Assembly: GCA_009363175.1 (NCBI GenBank)
Contig: CP045205.1
Span: 4,464,001 to 4,528,000 of the forward strand
DNA: 64,000 bases
Source of the DNA: Citrobacter telavivensis
GTDB lineage: Bacteria > Pseudomonadota > Gammaproteobacteria > Enterobacterales > Enterobacteriaceae
Direction of reading: 5' to 3'
Shown: piece after piece, positions 29,735 to 38,924 of the stretch
How positions within the stretch are numbered: position 1 is the first letter of the stretch
How the letters are laid out: each line of letters opens with the position of its first letter
Program-made: the position numbers and the translations under genes
Notes under the pieces: model-generated
Told to the model about the DNA's origin: nothing
The model's database searches: none
What the model saw: the letters and a program-made list of their open reading frames with translations, nothing else

Positions 29735-32409
29735 TTTTCTTCTCCAGCTTTGGGCGGTAACGGTGAAAAATACCCGACAATGAGCACCAGTATAGCCACA
29801 CCGATAAACGCGACCGCACGCGCCAGGCCACCGCCGCCCGCGCTGTCCACCAGCATCAGTTTCACAATCACAATCCCTAACAATACCGCCCCGCACAGCC
29901 ATTCGCGACGAGAGCGATAGCGGGTCGCGCGCAGCATCACCACCAGTGCAACCAGCATCCAGAACAGAGCAAAGCAGGTCTGAATCAGCCGTGAATCCCA
30001 CAGTGATTCCATGCTCCACGCCACGTCGCCATACCAGGCCAACGCGCGCAGCAGCATACCATTCAGCCACCAGAAGCCGAGGGCCATCAGCGCAACCACA
30101 GGCCATGGGCGACATACCGAGAGTTGCACCGGGAAAAAGCGCAGGGAAGCGCGATAAAACACCATCAATCCCAGCAGCGCAAAAGCCGCCCCTTCTTCCA
30201 GCGGGTTGATCAGCGGCAGATATGTCTGACGATAGACCACGCCGTCCTGCAAATTCGTCAACACTAACAGACCGGCCAGCGTTGCTGCGACGGGAATCAG
30301 CGCCTGACAGGCATACAACGCGGGCCAGACCCGGAACGGCCAGAACTGACGACGAACGGCCATCGCGACGAGGAAAATCAGTCCCCCGCCGGCCGCCATT
30401 GCTACACCGCTTCCCCAGGCTGCCATTCCCCACGGTAGATCGCGGGCAAACCAGAACAGTTCCGCCGACAGCGCAAACAGAATTGTCCAGAAGAACGAGA
30501 GATGCACCAGTCTGGAAAGACGCGGTGGTAACGCCTCAGCATCGCGCCAGAGCAACGCCACCGCAGCCGGTAATGCCAGACACCAGGCCAGATTCTGCCA
30601 GCCTGCGGCAAAAATCTGCTGCTGGGAAATCTGATACAGCAGAGCCACCAGCATCATCGGCCACAGGAGCCATTTGCTGACATCCAGTGCCTGCCACGTC
30701 AGGCGCGCGGCGGCAAATCGCCAGCACCAGACCGACACGGCCATCAGCGCCAGCACGCCCGCCATCACCTGCGAATCGGTGGTCAACAGCCACTGCGCTG
30801 CGCCAACGAGCGCCACGATCCAGAAGATCACGCCCCCCGCCAGCAGTCCCATGCTGCCGCGCAGATCAATCTTGCGCCACAGCCACGCACCCGCCAACCA
30901 GCAGACGCTGAGTACGGCAAAGATAAGCATCAGCGAAAGCGCAGTAGTGTTGTTCGCCTGCGCCCACAGTGCGCTGCCGAGCGCCAGCACCAGCAGCGCG
31001 GTGCCGCTGTAACTCATGCGGCGCTGCTGCTGTTGCACACCCAGCCACAAAATCCCCAATCCTTCCAGCGCCCAGGCCATGGCCGTCCACTGCGCCGACA
31101 GCGCCAGCGGGATAGCAAGGGTGGTAAACGCGCCGCCCAGCGCCAGCGCGGCCAGCACCAGCGGACGCCCCAGTGACGGATAGCGGCGTAATGCCAGCCA
31201 TGACAGCACCAGATAAAAACCGCCGTAGCCCAGCGCGCTGAGCGCCGGACCATATTCCCAATGGCGAGTGATGGCGTACTGCATGCCAAAACCAATGAGC
31301 GGCGGCGCAAACAGCAGCACTCCATCAATAATCTGTTTGCCCTTCGCCTGCGAGCGCAGCGACAGCGCCACGCTCAGCACGCCAAAAAGCAGAATATTGG
31401 CAATCAGGAACAGCTGGCAGTTCAGGTAAAACGCCGGCTGATAGTCATTCAGCCCCCAGAGACCGCCCACGCCGAAGGTAAAGATCAGCCCGAGCAGATT
31501 AAGCTCACGCCAGTGTTGCCAGACGCTGATCGCCAGAATGCCGACCGACAGCAACAGATAAAAGGAGAACAGCGCCACGTAGTTGCCGCTTCCCGTCGAA
31601 AGCAGTAATGGCGCAAGATAGCCACCGAGGCTCGCCAGCATCGCCAGACTGAGCGCTTTTTGCAAAATCGCCAGCCCAACGCTCGCCGCGCAGATGACCA
31701 CCAGCAGCACAAAGGCCAGCGTCATTGGCAGCATCTGCCAGAGGCGAAACGCGCCAAAGACGGTGAGGTAGAGCGCGCCCGTTGCCCCGCCCTGCAAAAT
31801 GAGGGCATAGACCGGCTGTTTATGCCGCAGACGCCAGCCTATCGCCAGCAGGACAATCGCAAACAGCGCCGCCGCAACCAGGCGCAGTTCAAGCGGGAAC
31901 AGGGAGTGCTCAACCGTATAGCGCAGCAGGAAAGAGAGGCCGAGGAAGAGAAGCAGGATCCCCAGTTTTGCCAGCGGGTTGCCCTGCATAAACCAGCGCA
32001 CCAGCGACGACATCACGCCGCCAAAGGCAGAAGGTTGCACGCCCGCTTCAGGGGATGCTTTTTCGACGATAGTCTCTGCTTCGACAATAGTCTCGGCGAT
32101 TGCCGCGTCCTGCGGCGTATGCGAGCGCCAGGGGTTAGCGGGAGTCGGCTTCGGTTTGGGTTCTGGCACCGCCACCGGGATCGGGGCCGGTTTAGCCTCC
32201 ATGACCGTCTCTGCGGGCTGAACCGCTGCCGTCGGTGTTATCGCGGGCGCAACGACGCCGCGTTGTTCCAGGTCTTCGACCCGTTGGCGTAACCGGGCAA
32301 GCTCACCGCGCATCGCCGAACTGCGATTGAAAGCGACAATCGACAGGATCGGCACCACCACCAGCGCGAAGAACAAAAAGACGCAGCCAAGGATTAAAAG
32401 GTCGTCCAT
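29731..32409 (-). CDS. DUF2339-family polytopic inner-membrane protein
   Basis: An 892-aa protein. Residues 1-25 form a membrane helix, about 30-50 a short coiled coil (ELARLRQRVEDLEQRG), and 55-130 a Pro/Glu/Ala-rich linker with repeated ETIVE. From about 140 to the C-terminus more than 20 hydrophobic helices follow, starting NPLAKLGILLLFLGLSFLLRY. This layout is that of DUF2339 proteins, whose function is unknown. It overlaps the DUF3999 gene by 4 bases, an arrangement I recall in other Gram-negatives, suggesting a two-protein envelope complex. No counterpart lies at this site in E. coli K-12. Confidence 0.78.
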   Translation of the reverse strand: MDDLLILGCVFLFFALVVVPILSIVAFNRSSAMRGELARLRQRVEDLEQRGVVAPAITPTAAVQPAETVMEAKPAPIPVAVPEPKPKPTPANPWRSHTPQDAAIAETIVEAETIVEKASPEAGVQPSAFGGVMSSLVRWFMQGNPLAKLGILLLFLGLSFLLRYTVEHSLFPLELRLVAAALFAIVLLAIGWRLRHKQPVYALILQGGATGALYLTVFGAFRLWQMLPMTLAFVLLVVICAASVGLAILQKALSLAMLASLGGYLAPLLLSTGSGNYVALFSFYLLLSVGILAISVWQHWRELNLLGLIFTFGVGGLWGLNDYQPAFYLNCQLFLIANILLFGVLSVALSLRSQAKGKQIIDGVLLFAPPLIGFGMQYAITRHWEYGPALSALGYGGFYLVLSWLALRRYPSLGRPLVLAALALGGAFTTLAIPLALSAQWTAMAWALEGLGILWLGVQQQQRRMSYSGTALLVLALGSALWAQANNTTALSLMLIFAVLSVCWLAGAWLWRKIDLRGSMGLLAGGVIFWIVALVGAAQWLLTTDSQVMAGVLALMAVSVWCWRFAAARLTWQALDVSKWLLWPMMLVALLYQISQQQIFAAGWQNLAWCLALPAAVALLWRDAEALPPRLSRLVHLSFFWTILFALSAELFWFARDLPWGMAAWGSGVAMAAGGGLIFLVAMAVRRQFWPFRVWPALYACQALIPVAATLAGLLVLTNLQDGVVYRQTYLPLINPLEEGAAFALLGLMVFYRASLRFFPVQLSVCRPWPVVALMALGFWWLNGMLLRALAWYGDVAWSMESLWDSRLIQTCFALFWMLVALVVMLRATRYRSRREWLCGAVLLGIVIVKLMLVDSAGGGGLARAVAFIGVAILVLIVGYFSPLPPKAGEEK

Positions 32410-32545
32410 GTATCCACCTTCACTGTATTAGGACAGTCCAGAATGACATAAATTGTTGCATTTGCGCCATATCTGTTAGCAGAGTGAACCCCTTTTCAGA
32501 CAATATATTCAGCCTCTGCACATAAGCAGAGGCCGTAAGACAGGA

Positions 32546-34414
32546 TTAAAACGCGAAGCACGAGCAGCCGAGTGCGCCCCAGAAGGCGCGATCGTCAGAC
32601 ACCGGGATCCCCGACTGACGGGCGATATCATGCTGATGGCCGTGCACGCCACAGCTACCGCAGCACTGGTGCATCTGCACCACCGCGCCCACTTTCGCCG
32701 CGGTCGGCGGTGCCGGGCGGTAGTGTCCCGGAACGTTCACTACCGGAGACCAGTCCGGTACGACCGGAATCGACGGCGGCGCCAGCGGCGTGAACTGACC
32801 GGCGGCATACACCACTTTGCCATCGACAACCGTCATCACCGACTCAATGCCTTTGATCTCCTCTTCCGGCACGCTGAAGTAGTCTTTTGACAGCACCACC
32901 AGGTCGGCCAGTTGATCTTTGGCAATGCGCCCTTTTTTACCCTGCTCGCTGGAAAACCACGCGCTTCCTGCCGTCCACAGTTCCAGCGCCACGTCGCGCG
33001 GCAGACGGTTGTTGTCGTCATACATCGCCATCCCGCCGACCGTCCGCCCGGAAACCAGCCAGTACAGCGCCATCCACGGGTTATAGCTGGCGACGCGAGT
33101 GGCATCGGTTCCAAGCCCCACCGGCACTCCGGCGGCCAGCATTTTCGCCACCGGCGGCGTATGTTTCACGGCCTCTTTCCCGTAGCGGTCGATAAAATAT
33201 TCGCCCTGGAACGCCATGCGATGCTGTACCGCAATGCCGCCGCCCAGCGCTTTCACGCGATCGATATTGCGCTCGCTGATGGTTTCGGCGTGATCGAAGA
33301 ACCAGTGCAGGCCATTGAACGGAATATCACGGTTCACTTTCTCGAACACATCCAGCATCCGGCTGATGGACTCATCGTAAGTGGCATGCAGACGGAATGG
33401 CCAGCGGTGTTCCACCAGATGGCGCACTACGCGCTCCAGCTCATCCTCCATCCCTTCCGGCAAATCCGGGCGCGGTTGCAGGAAATCTTCGAAGTCCGCG
33501 GCGGAGAAGACCAGCATCTCACCGGCACCGTTCGCACGATAGAAATCGGTTCCCTGGCCCGGCTTGAGCATATCGGTCCAGCGTTCGAAATCGTCCAGTT
33601 CCTGCTTCGGTCGCTGAGTAAACAGGTTATAGGCAATACGCACCGTCATCTGGTGATTAGCATGCAACTGCTCGATGATCTCGTAATCTTCCGGGTAGTT
33701 CTGAAAACCACCGCCTGCGTCAATGGCGCTGGTCAGCCCGAGACGATTCAGTTCGCGCATAAACTGGCGGGTGGAGTTCACCTGCATCTCCAGCGGTAGC
33801 TTCGGCCCTTTGGCCAGCGTCGAATAAAGGATCATGGCATTCGGTTTGGCGATCAGCATCCCGGTGGGATTACCGTTGCCATCGCGGACGATCTCGCCGC
33901 CCGCCGGATCGGGCGTTGCTTTGGTGTATCCCACGGCTTTCAGCGCCGCGCGGTTTAACAGCGCGCGATCGTACAGATGCAGAACGAAAACGGGGGTATC
34001 CGGCGCGGCGTCATTGAGCTCTTCCAGCGTCGGCATCCGTCGTTCGGCAAACTGAAATTCGCTCCAGCCACCCACCACGCGAACCCACTGCGGCGACGGG
34101 GTGCGGTCAGCCTGTTCTTTCAGCATACGCAGCGCATCGGCCACGGACGGTACGCCTTCCCAGCGCAGCTCAAGGTTGTAATTCAACCCACCACGGATCA
34201 GATGCAGGTGGGAATCATTAAGTCCCGGAATCACAGTGTGACCTTTCAGATCAACCACCTGCGTACCGTCAGCGGCAAAACGCATTACCTGATCGTGCGT
34301 TCCCGTGGCGAGAATTTTTCCATCCTTGATGGCCACGGCGTCAGCCTGTGGGCTGTGACTGTCGAGGGTATGTATTTTTCCGTGGGTCAGAATCAATGAG
34401 GCAGTTTGAGACAT
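32546..34414 (-). CDS. YtcJ-like amidohydrolase with Cys/His-rich C-terminal tail
   Basis: A 622-aa metal-dependent hydrolase of the amidohydrolase-3 (YtcJ) group. The N-terminal beta-sandwich region has the family start LILTHGKIHTLDSH; metal-binding NDSHLHLIRGG lies near 66-76; further His/Asp sites are RLHATYDES, FFDHAETIS and GLGTDATRVASYNPWMALYW (about 440-460). Family members act on amides, formamides or ring amides; the substrate here is unknown. The last 45 or so residues carry HQCCGSCGVHGHQHD and GCSCFAF, an unusual addition that could bind metal. It lies 21 bases after the ABM-domain gene. Confidence 0.83.
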   Translation of the reverse strand: MSQTASLILTHGKIHTLDSHSPQADAVAIKDGKILATGTHDQVMRFAADGTQVVDLKGHTVIPGLNDSHLHLIRGGLNYNLELRWEGVPSVADALRMLKEQADRTPSPQWVRVVGGWSEFQFAERRMPTLEELNDAAPDTPVFVLHLYDRALLNRAALKAVGYTKATPDPAGGEIVRDGNGNPTGMLIAKPNAMILYSTLAKGPKLPLEMQVNSTRQFMRELNRLGLTSAIDAGGGFQNYPEDYEIIEQLHANHQMTVRIAYNLFTQRPKQELDDFERWTDMLKPGQGTDFYRANGAGEMLVFSAADFEDFLQPRPDLPEGMEDELERVVRHLVEHRWPFRLHATYDESISRMLDVFEKVNRDIPFNGLHWFFDHAETISERNIDRVKALGGGIAVQHRMAFQGEYFIDRYGKEAVKHTPPVAKMLAAGVPVGLGTDATRVASYNPWMALYWLVSGRTVGGMAMYDDNNRLPRDVALELWTAGSAWFSSEQGKKGRIAKDQLADLVVLSKDYFSVPEEEIKGIESVMTVVDGKVVYAAGQFTPLAPPSIPVVPDWSPVVNVPGHYRPAPPTAAKVGAVVQMHQCCGSCGVHGHQHDIARQSGIPVSDDRAFWGALGCSCFAF

Positions 34415-34435
34415 AACACTCTCCTGACGAACCGA

Positions 34436-34981
34436 TCAGGCTTTTTTCAGCCAGCCGGCAAACAAACGGGTCACGATGGGCATCCACAACCAGACCACCA
34501 GCGCAACCACACAGGCATCGTTAATCAGATGCAGTAACAGCGTTCCCTTCAGCGAGGGCAATAGCATGCCGGTCAGCCACGGCACCAGATTGGTGCTGGG
34601 GAAGATAACCAACAGGGTGATCAGAAACTGCTTCCAGCGCAGCGGTTGACGAACATGCGGGGCGGGAGGCGTAAACCAGAACGCCGCTTCGGTGTGGATC
34701 TCGGTTTTATCGCCTTCCGCCAGCAGCGGGGCTATCTCCTCGACCAGAAGTCGCCGCGTATCCGACTGCGTCCAGTTGTAGAGATGCTCAAGCGTGTCGA
34801 AACGAATAATGATGTTCCACAGATTTTGCCCGTCCGTCGGACGAATCACATTCGCCCCGAGATGACCGGGAAACGAGGCGGCAATGGGCATAATTTTCCC
34901 TAGCCATAGCTCATAGCGCGCTGCCTGGTCAGGCTGCAGCGTATGCGTAATCACCAACGTCACATGTGTATTTTGCGCCAT
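34436..34981 (-). CDS. Antibiotic biosynthesis monooxygenase (ABM) domain protein with membrane anchor
   Basis: A 181-aa protein. Residues about 5-95 form an ABM-like ferredoxin fold (VTLVITHTLQPDQAARYELWLGKIMPIAASFPGHLGANVIRP...WNIIIRFDTLEHLYNWTQS). The C-terminal third has two hydrophobic segments (FLITLLVIFPSTNLVPWLTG and ACVVALVVWLWMPIV) and a basic end, so the domain is probably held at the inner membrane. Some ABM proteins are cofactor-free monooxygenases; others are of unknown function. It lies in a cluster with an isochorismatase-like hydrolase upstream and an amidohydrolase downstream. Confidence 0.78.
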   Translation of the reverse strand: MAQNTHVTLVITHTLQPDQAARYELWLGKIMPIAASFPGHLGANVIRPTDGQNLWNIIIRFDTLEHLYNWTQSDTRRLLVEEIAPLLAEGDKTEIHTEAAFWFTPPAPHVRQPLRWKQFLITLLVIFPSTNLVPWLTGMLLPSLKGTLLLHLINDACVVALVVWLWMPIVTRLFAGWLKKA

Positions 34982-35045
34982 GACAGATTCCTTGCTGAAG
35001 GTTAATGACGGGTTGCCCCGCCATAAGCCATACGTTCACTACACA

Positions 35046-35166
35046 AAATCATTCATGATGCGTCGAGGCGGCAAGGTTGCGCATCCTCGGGAGCTCACAT
35101 AAGTGAGTGACCGGGGTGCGCAAACAAAGCCAACAAAGAGGCAGCGTGAAGGATGAAGTGTATTTA
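35046..35166 (+). repeat. ERIC element between the isochorismatase and ABM genes
   Basis: The core CCTCGGGAGCTCACAT..AAGTGAGTGACCGGGG, with GGCGGCAAG on the left and AAAGCCAAC on the right, identifies a full ERIC. Its right end covers the stop codon of the hydrolase gene. The element lies inside what would otherwise be a minus-strand operon and would form a hairpin in its mRNA. Confidence 0.85.
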
Positions 35167-35805
35167 TGCTTTGCGTTCCGGTGCGCCATGTACCATGGTG
35201 TAGGCATAATCCACGCCCATACCGTAGGCGCCGCTGTGTTCACGAACCAGACTCATCACCGCGTCATAGGTCTCTTTACGCGACCAGTCACGCTGGTACT
35301 CCAGCAGAACCTGCTGCCAGGTCACCGGTACGGCACCGGCCTGCACCATACGGTCGATGGCGCGTTCATGCGCATCAACAGAGGTGCCGCCGGAAGTGTC
35401 TGTTACGACATACACTTCGTAACCGGCTTCCAGCGCCATCAGCGCCGGGAAGGTCAGGCACACTTCGGTCCATAGCGCAGAGATAATCAGTTTTTTACGT
35501 CCGGTCGCCGCCACGGCTTTCACAAATGCCGCGTCTTCCCAGGAGTTCATGGAGGTACGTTCGATAGGTTTCACATCCGGGTGCACAGCCAGTAACTCAG
35601 GCCAGATGTAACCACTAAAACTTTTTGTTTCGACTGAAGTATAAATGACCGGCACATTAAATATTTTGCCTGCCTTCGCCAACGCAACGGTATTATTTTT
35701 CAACGTCTGGCGATCAATATTAGCCACCCCAAATGCCATTTGCGGCTGATGGTCAATAAAAATGAGCGTCGAGTTTGATGGATTAATCAGTTCCCGAATA
35801 GACAT
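35164..35805 (-). CDS. Isochorismatase-like (YcaC-type) cysteine hydrolase
   Basis: A 213-aa hydrolase of the isochorismatase-like superfamily. The catalytic Asp lies in TLIFIDHQPQMAFG (about residue 18) and the nucleophilic Cys in ALWTEVCLTFPALMALEAGY (about 118). Overall layout follows E. coli YcaC: KKLIISALWTEVC, YVVTDTSGGTS, DRMVQAGAVPVTW. Substrates of YcaC-type enzymes are unknown. It diverges from a LysR gene 268 bases away, which probably regulates it. The stop codon lies in an ERIC element, and the next gene begins 182 bases downstream. Confidence 0.85.
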   Translation of the reverse strand: MSIRELINPSNSTLIFIDHQPQMAFGVANIDRQTLKNNTVALAKAGKIFNVPVIYTSVETKSFSGYIWPELLAVHPDVKPIERTSMNSWEDAAFVKAVAATGRKKLIISALWTEVCLTFPALMALEAGYEVYVVTDTSGGTSVDAHERAIDRMVQAGAVPVTWQQVLLEYQRDWSRKETYDAVMSLVREHSGAYGMGVDYAYTMVHGAPERKA

Positions 35806-36073
35806 AATATACTTCCTTAATTAATCAGTTAGAAATTAATGTTTGTATCTGTCGTCAACCATCAAATCCTGAATCAGAAAGCCTGTTTAGTATAGTTGGA
35901 AATTTCTAACAACTTATTAAAGAAAACTTACCGTCGTGTGAAATAAGCCTTGTCCGGACGATATATCTTTACACTTTCAAAAAAATGCGCATCTTCCATC
36001 TAATTTCTTCACTGGTTTTGTTTCTCGCCATTCGGTACAACAGAGGGGTTTACTTTCAGGGATATTTTCAGCC

Positions 36074-36976
36074 ATGCGCATAAATCTGGACGTTCTGCTT
36101 ATCCTGGACGCCATCGACAAATACGGTACTTTTGCCGCCGCAGCCGAATCGTTGTTTAAAACGCCTGCAGCACTCAGCTATATGATTCAGAAGCTGGAAA
36201 AAGACCTGAACATCGAACTGCTTGACCGCTCCGGGCATCGGGCCAAATTCACCGATACCGGGCTGATGATGCTGGAAAAGGGGCGCTTGCTGCTCAGTGC
36301 GGCAAAAGATCTGGAAAAGCAGGCGCTGCAGTTGAGCTCCGGCTGGGAGAAAGAGCTGGTCATTGCGCTGGATGTCTCCTTTCCCTTTGAGGTGCTGTTA
36401 CCCCTCATCGACGCCTTTCACGCGCAGAACAAACAGACGCAGCTTAAATTTTCGTACCACACGCTGGCAGGGTCATGGGAAGAGTTAACGCATAATGGCG
36501 CGGATATCATTCTTGGCGCGATTAACGAACCGCCGACCTCCGCCGCGTGGTCCTACAAAATGTTAGGCACTCTGGATAATGTCTTTGTGGTGGCGCCCGA
36601 TCATCCGTTGGCCGCAATCTCTGACAAATTGACGAATGAACAACTCTGCCTGCACCGCGCCATTGTCATTAGCGACAGCGCACGCTTTTGCCACCCGATA
36701 CAAACCAACCTGATGGAAGAACAGCCGCAGATTCATGTCGATGATTTTCACAGCAAAGTGGCGCTACTGCGCGCCGGGATGGGCTGCGGGTTTCTGCCGC
36801 GGCATATCGCCAGCCCGTGGCTTGCCACGGGCGAACTGGTCGAAAAAAGCGTCATCTCTTTTCGTGAAAAAGATGTCGCCTATATGGCATGGCGCGATGG
36901 GCGAAACGGGCTGGCGCATCGTTGGTGGCGGGAAACGCTGCTTGCCAGCCACGACATCGCGCGGCTGTATCAGTGA
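36074..36976 (+). CDS. LysR-type transcriptional regulator
   Basis: A 300-aa LysR protein: N-terminal winged helix-turn-helix ([53 protein letters not shown], residues 2-54) and a two-lobed substrate-binding domain (about 90-295, with [16 protein letters not shown]). It is divergent from the isochorismatase-like gene, the classic arrangement for a LysR activator and its target. Its last 7 bases overlap the convergent malZ end. The 268-base upstream region is AT-rich; no clear T-N11-A box was fixed. Confidence 0.87.
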   Translation: MRINLDVLLILDAIDKYGTFAAAAESLFKTPAALSYMIQKLEKDLNIELLDRSGHRAKFTDTGLMMLEKGRLLLSAAKDLEKQALQLSSGWEKELVIALDVSFPFEVLLPLIDAFHAQNKQTQLKFSYHTLAGSWEELTHNGADIILGAINEPPTSAAWSYKMLGTLDNVFVVAPDHPLAAISDKLTNEQLCLHRAIVISDSARFCHPIQTNLMEEQPQIHVDDFHSKVALLRAGMGCGFLPRHIASPWLATGELVEKSVISFREKDVAYMAWRDGRNGLAHRWWRETLLASHDIARLYQ

Positions 36977-38790
36977 TTCAGCCAGAGCGTGGCGGAAATG
37001 GCCGGCAGCGTCAGTATGTCGTCAGACAACTGCCCTTTCCCTTCTTTACAGCCCCATTCTGTCACGTTCAGCAGCGGTGAGGCCGGGAGCACCACTTCAC
37101 AGGCCTCGCCGCGGTTAATGGCCACCAGCACGCGCTGCTGCTGGTAGACGCGCAAAAACACCACCACGTTATCTTCTGCATAGATAACCTGACATCCGCC
37201 GTAACGCAGCGCCGGGATGCGATGTCTCAACTTCGCCATCCGCTGATACAGGGCAAGCAATGCGGCATCCTGTTTTTCCGCCTGCCAGGGAAACGTCTTG
37301 CGGCAGAACGGATCGTTATCGCCATCCAGCCCCACCTCATCACCGTAATAGATACAGGGCACACCGGGCCAGCTAAATAGCCAGACTACCGCCAGCGGCA
37401 GGCGGGCGGCATCTTTGCCCAACAGCGATTTGAAACGCGCGGTATCGTGGCTGTCGAGCTGATTGAACATCCGCAACTGCTGTTGATGAGAGAGACCGGC
37501 GCGGTAGTTATCCATCCACGCCATACAGGTTTGCGCGTCAATCTGCTGGGGATCGTAAGAGATATCGGTATTGGCAAGAAAGCCCCATAGCGGGAAGGTG
37601 AAGCCACGGTAGTTCATGGCGGCATCTTCAGCATCCGCCTGTAGCCACTGTCGCGCATCGCCAAAGTGTTCACCAAAGACGTAAGCTTCCGGCTGCGTTT
37701 CCTTTGCCGCCTGGGCGATCCCCGCGACGTGCTGAAGGTTATTACGCGCGCCGCCCGCTTCTCCCAGCATATGCACGACGTCAAGACGCCAGCCGTCCAT
37801 GTTCCACGGCGCTTTCAACCAGTGACGAACGATGCTGTCTTCACCGCGATACATTTCATTGACCAGACTTTCGGACTGATAATCCAGCTTCGGCAGACTG
37901 GGGTAGCCCAGCCAGTCCAGCGCGACGCCGTCCGGCGAGAAGCTGTACCAGTCGCGCCAGGGGGAATCCGGATGGTGGCACGCGCCGCCAGAGCCACGAT
38001 GATGACGATCGAACCACGCGTGGGAATCACCGCTGTGGTTAAACACGCCGTCCAGCACCAGGCGCATCCCCTGCTGTTGCGTTTTCAGCCGCAGTCGCAT
38101 CAGCGCCGGGTCGCCGCCAAACTGCGGGTCAACGTGACGGTAATCCTCGGTATCATATTTATGCACGCTCGGGGCGGTGAATACCGGGTTCAGGTACAGC
38201 GCGGTGACGCCCAGCTTTTTCAGATACGGCAACTTTTCGCTGATACCGTCGAGATCGCCGCCATAAAACGTGGATCCGCCGGCCTGCGCGGTCAACGGTT
38301 CGTCCCACTCTCGCAGCACAATCTCCTGCCCGGCCGCGTGATGGTAATAGACCTTATCCTGCTGGGCGTCGCGTGACGAACTACGAGCAAAACGGTCAGG
38401 AAAGATCTGGTAGAAAACCTGATCGGCAACCCACTGCGGTCCACTGTCCGGCGCATCCACGGCAAATTGCTCCAGACGGGCAGGTGGAAAGCGGCTGAAC
38501 CCTTGCGGCGTGAACCACAGCTGACGATCGAGCCAGAGCAGCTTGAAGCTGTAGCGTCGACGCGGCTGTCCGCTGCGAAGATCGATCGCCGCACGCCAGG
38601 CGGTCACGCCCGGAGACGGCGGCGTGCGCAGTTTGTGCATCGCCAGCGCGGTTTCTTCGTTGTCATTTTCCGCACGTAGCGTAACGCGCTGCGGCAGGTT
38701 CTCCCCCGTCAACCAGAGCGTAATGGTCAGTTGGTCTTTGTTTTGCTTAACAAATGGGGCAACCGGTAGGTGCCAGGCGTTCAACATCAC
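36970..38790 (-). CDS. malZ: Maltodextrin glucosidase
   Basis: MalZ releases glucose from the reducing end of maltodextrins in the cytoplasm. The 606-aa GH13 enzyme has an N-terminal beta domain and a TIM barrel with the conserved regions [13 protein letters not shown] (about 246), [17 protein letters not shown] with the nucleophilic Asp (about 333-349), a Glu acid/base in VFGEHFGD, and [10 protein letters not shown]. It starts [10 protein letters not shown] after AAGGGGAT; either Met may start. MalT boxes lie upstream. It converges with the LysR gene by a 7-base overlap. Confidence 0.97.
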   Translation of the reverse strand: MMLNAWHLPVAPFVKQNKDQLTITLWLTGENLPQRVTLRAENDNEETALAMHKLRTPPSPGVTAWRAAIDLRSGQPRRRYSFKLLWLDRQLWFTPQGFSRFPPARLEQFAVDAPDSGPQWVADQVFYQIFPDRFARSSSRDAQQDKVYYHHAAGQEIVLREWDEPLTAQAGGSTFYGGDLDGISEKLPYLKKLGVTALYLNPVFTAPSVHKYDTEDYRHVDPQFGGDPALMRLRLKTQQQGMRLVLDGVFNHSGDSHAWFDRHHRGSGGACHHPDSPWRDWYSFSPDGVALDWLGYPSLPKLDYQSESLVNEMYRGEDSIVRHWLKAPWNMDGWRLDVVHMLGEAGGARNNLQHVAGIAQAAKETQPEAYVFGEHFGDARQWLQADAEDAAMNYRGFTFPLWGFLANTDISYDPQQIDAQTCMAWMDNYRAGLSHQQQLRMFNQLDSHDTARFKSLLGKDAARLPLAVVWLFSWPGVPCIYYGDEVGLDGDNDPFCRKTFPWQAEKQDAALLALYQRMAKLRHRIPALRYGGCQVIYAEDNVVVFLRVYQQQRVLVAINRGEACEVVLPASPLLNVTEWGCKEGKGQLSDDILTLPAISATLWLNH

Positions 38791-38865
38791 GTATCCCCTT
38801 TGATGAAAATGAGCTCACCTTGCCATAGCGATTTACAGGATAACTCATCATCTGAAGGTTTATTG

Positions 38866-38888
38866 GGGGAGGAGTTCGGGGGAGGAGA
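38866..38888 (-). promoter_or_regulatory. Tandem MalT boxes upstream of malZ
   Basis: Two direct copies of GGGGAGGAG, at 38866-38874 and 38879-38887 (13-base period, plus-strand reading), match 9 of 10 positions of the MalT consensus GGGGA(T/G)GAGG. They lie 75-98 bases upstream of the malZ start, consistent with maltotriose-dependent activation by MalT. Confidence 0.75.
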
Positions 38889-38924
38889 AATGACCGGATG
38901 GCATTCATGCCACCCGGCACAACA

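Noticed and set aside
29735..30433. Upstream extension of the DUF3999 frame by about 230 codons
   Set aside because: It lies wholly inside the DUF2339 gene in another frame, lacks similarity, and the true start has a signal peptide and the ATGA overlap.
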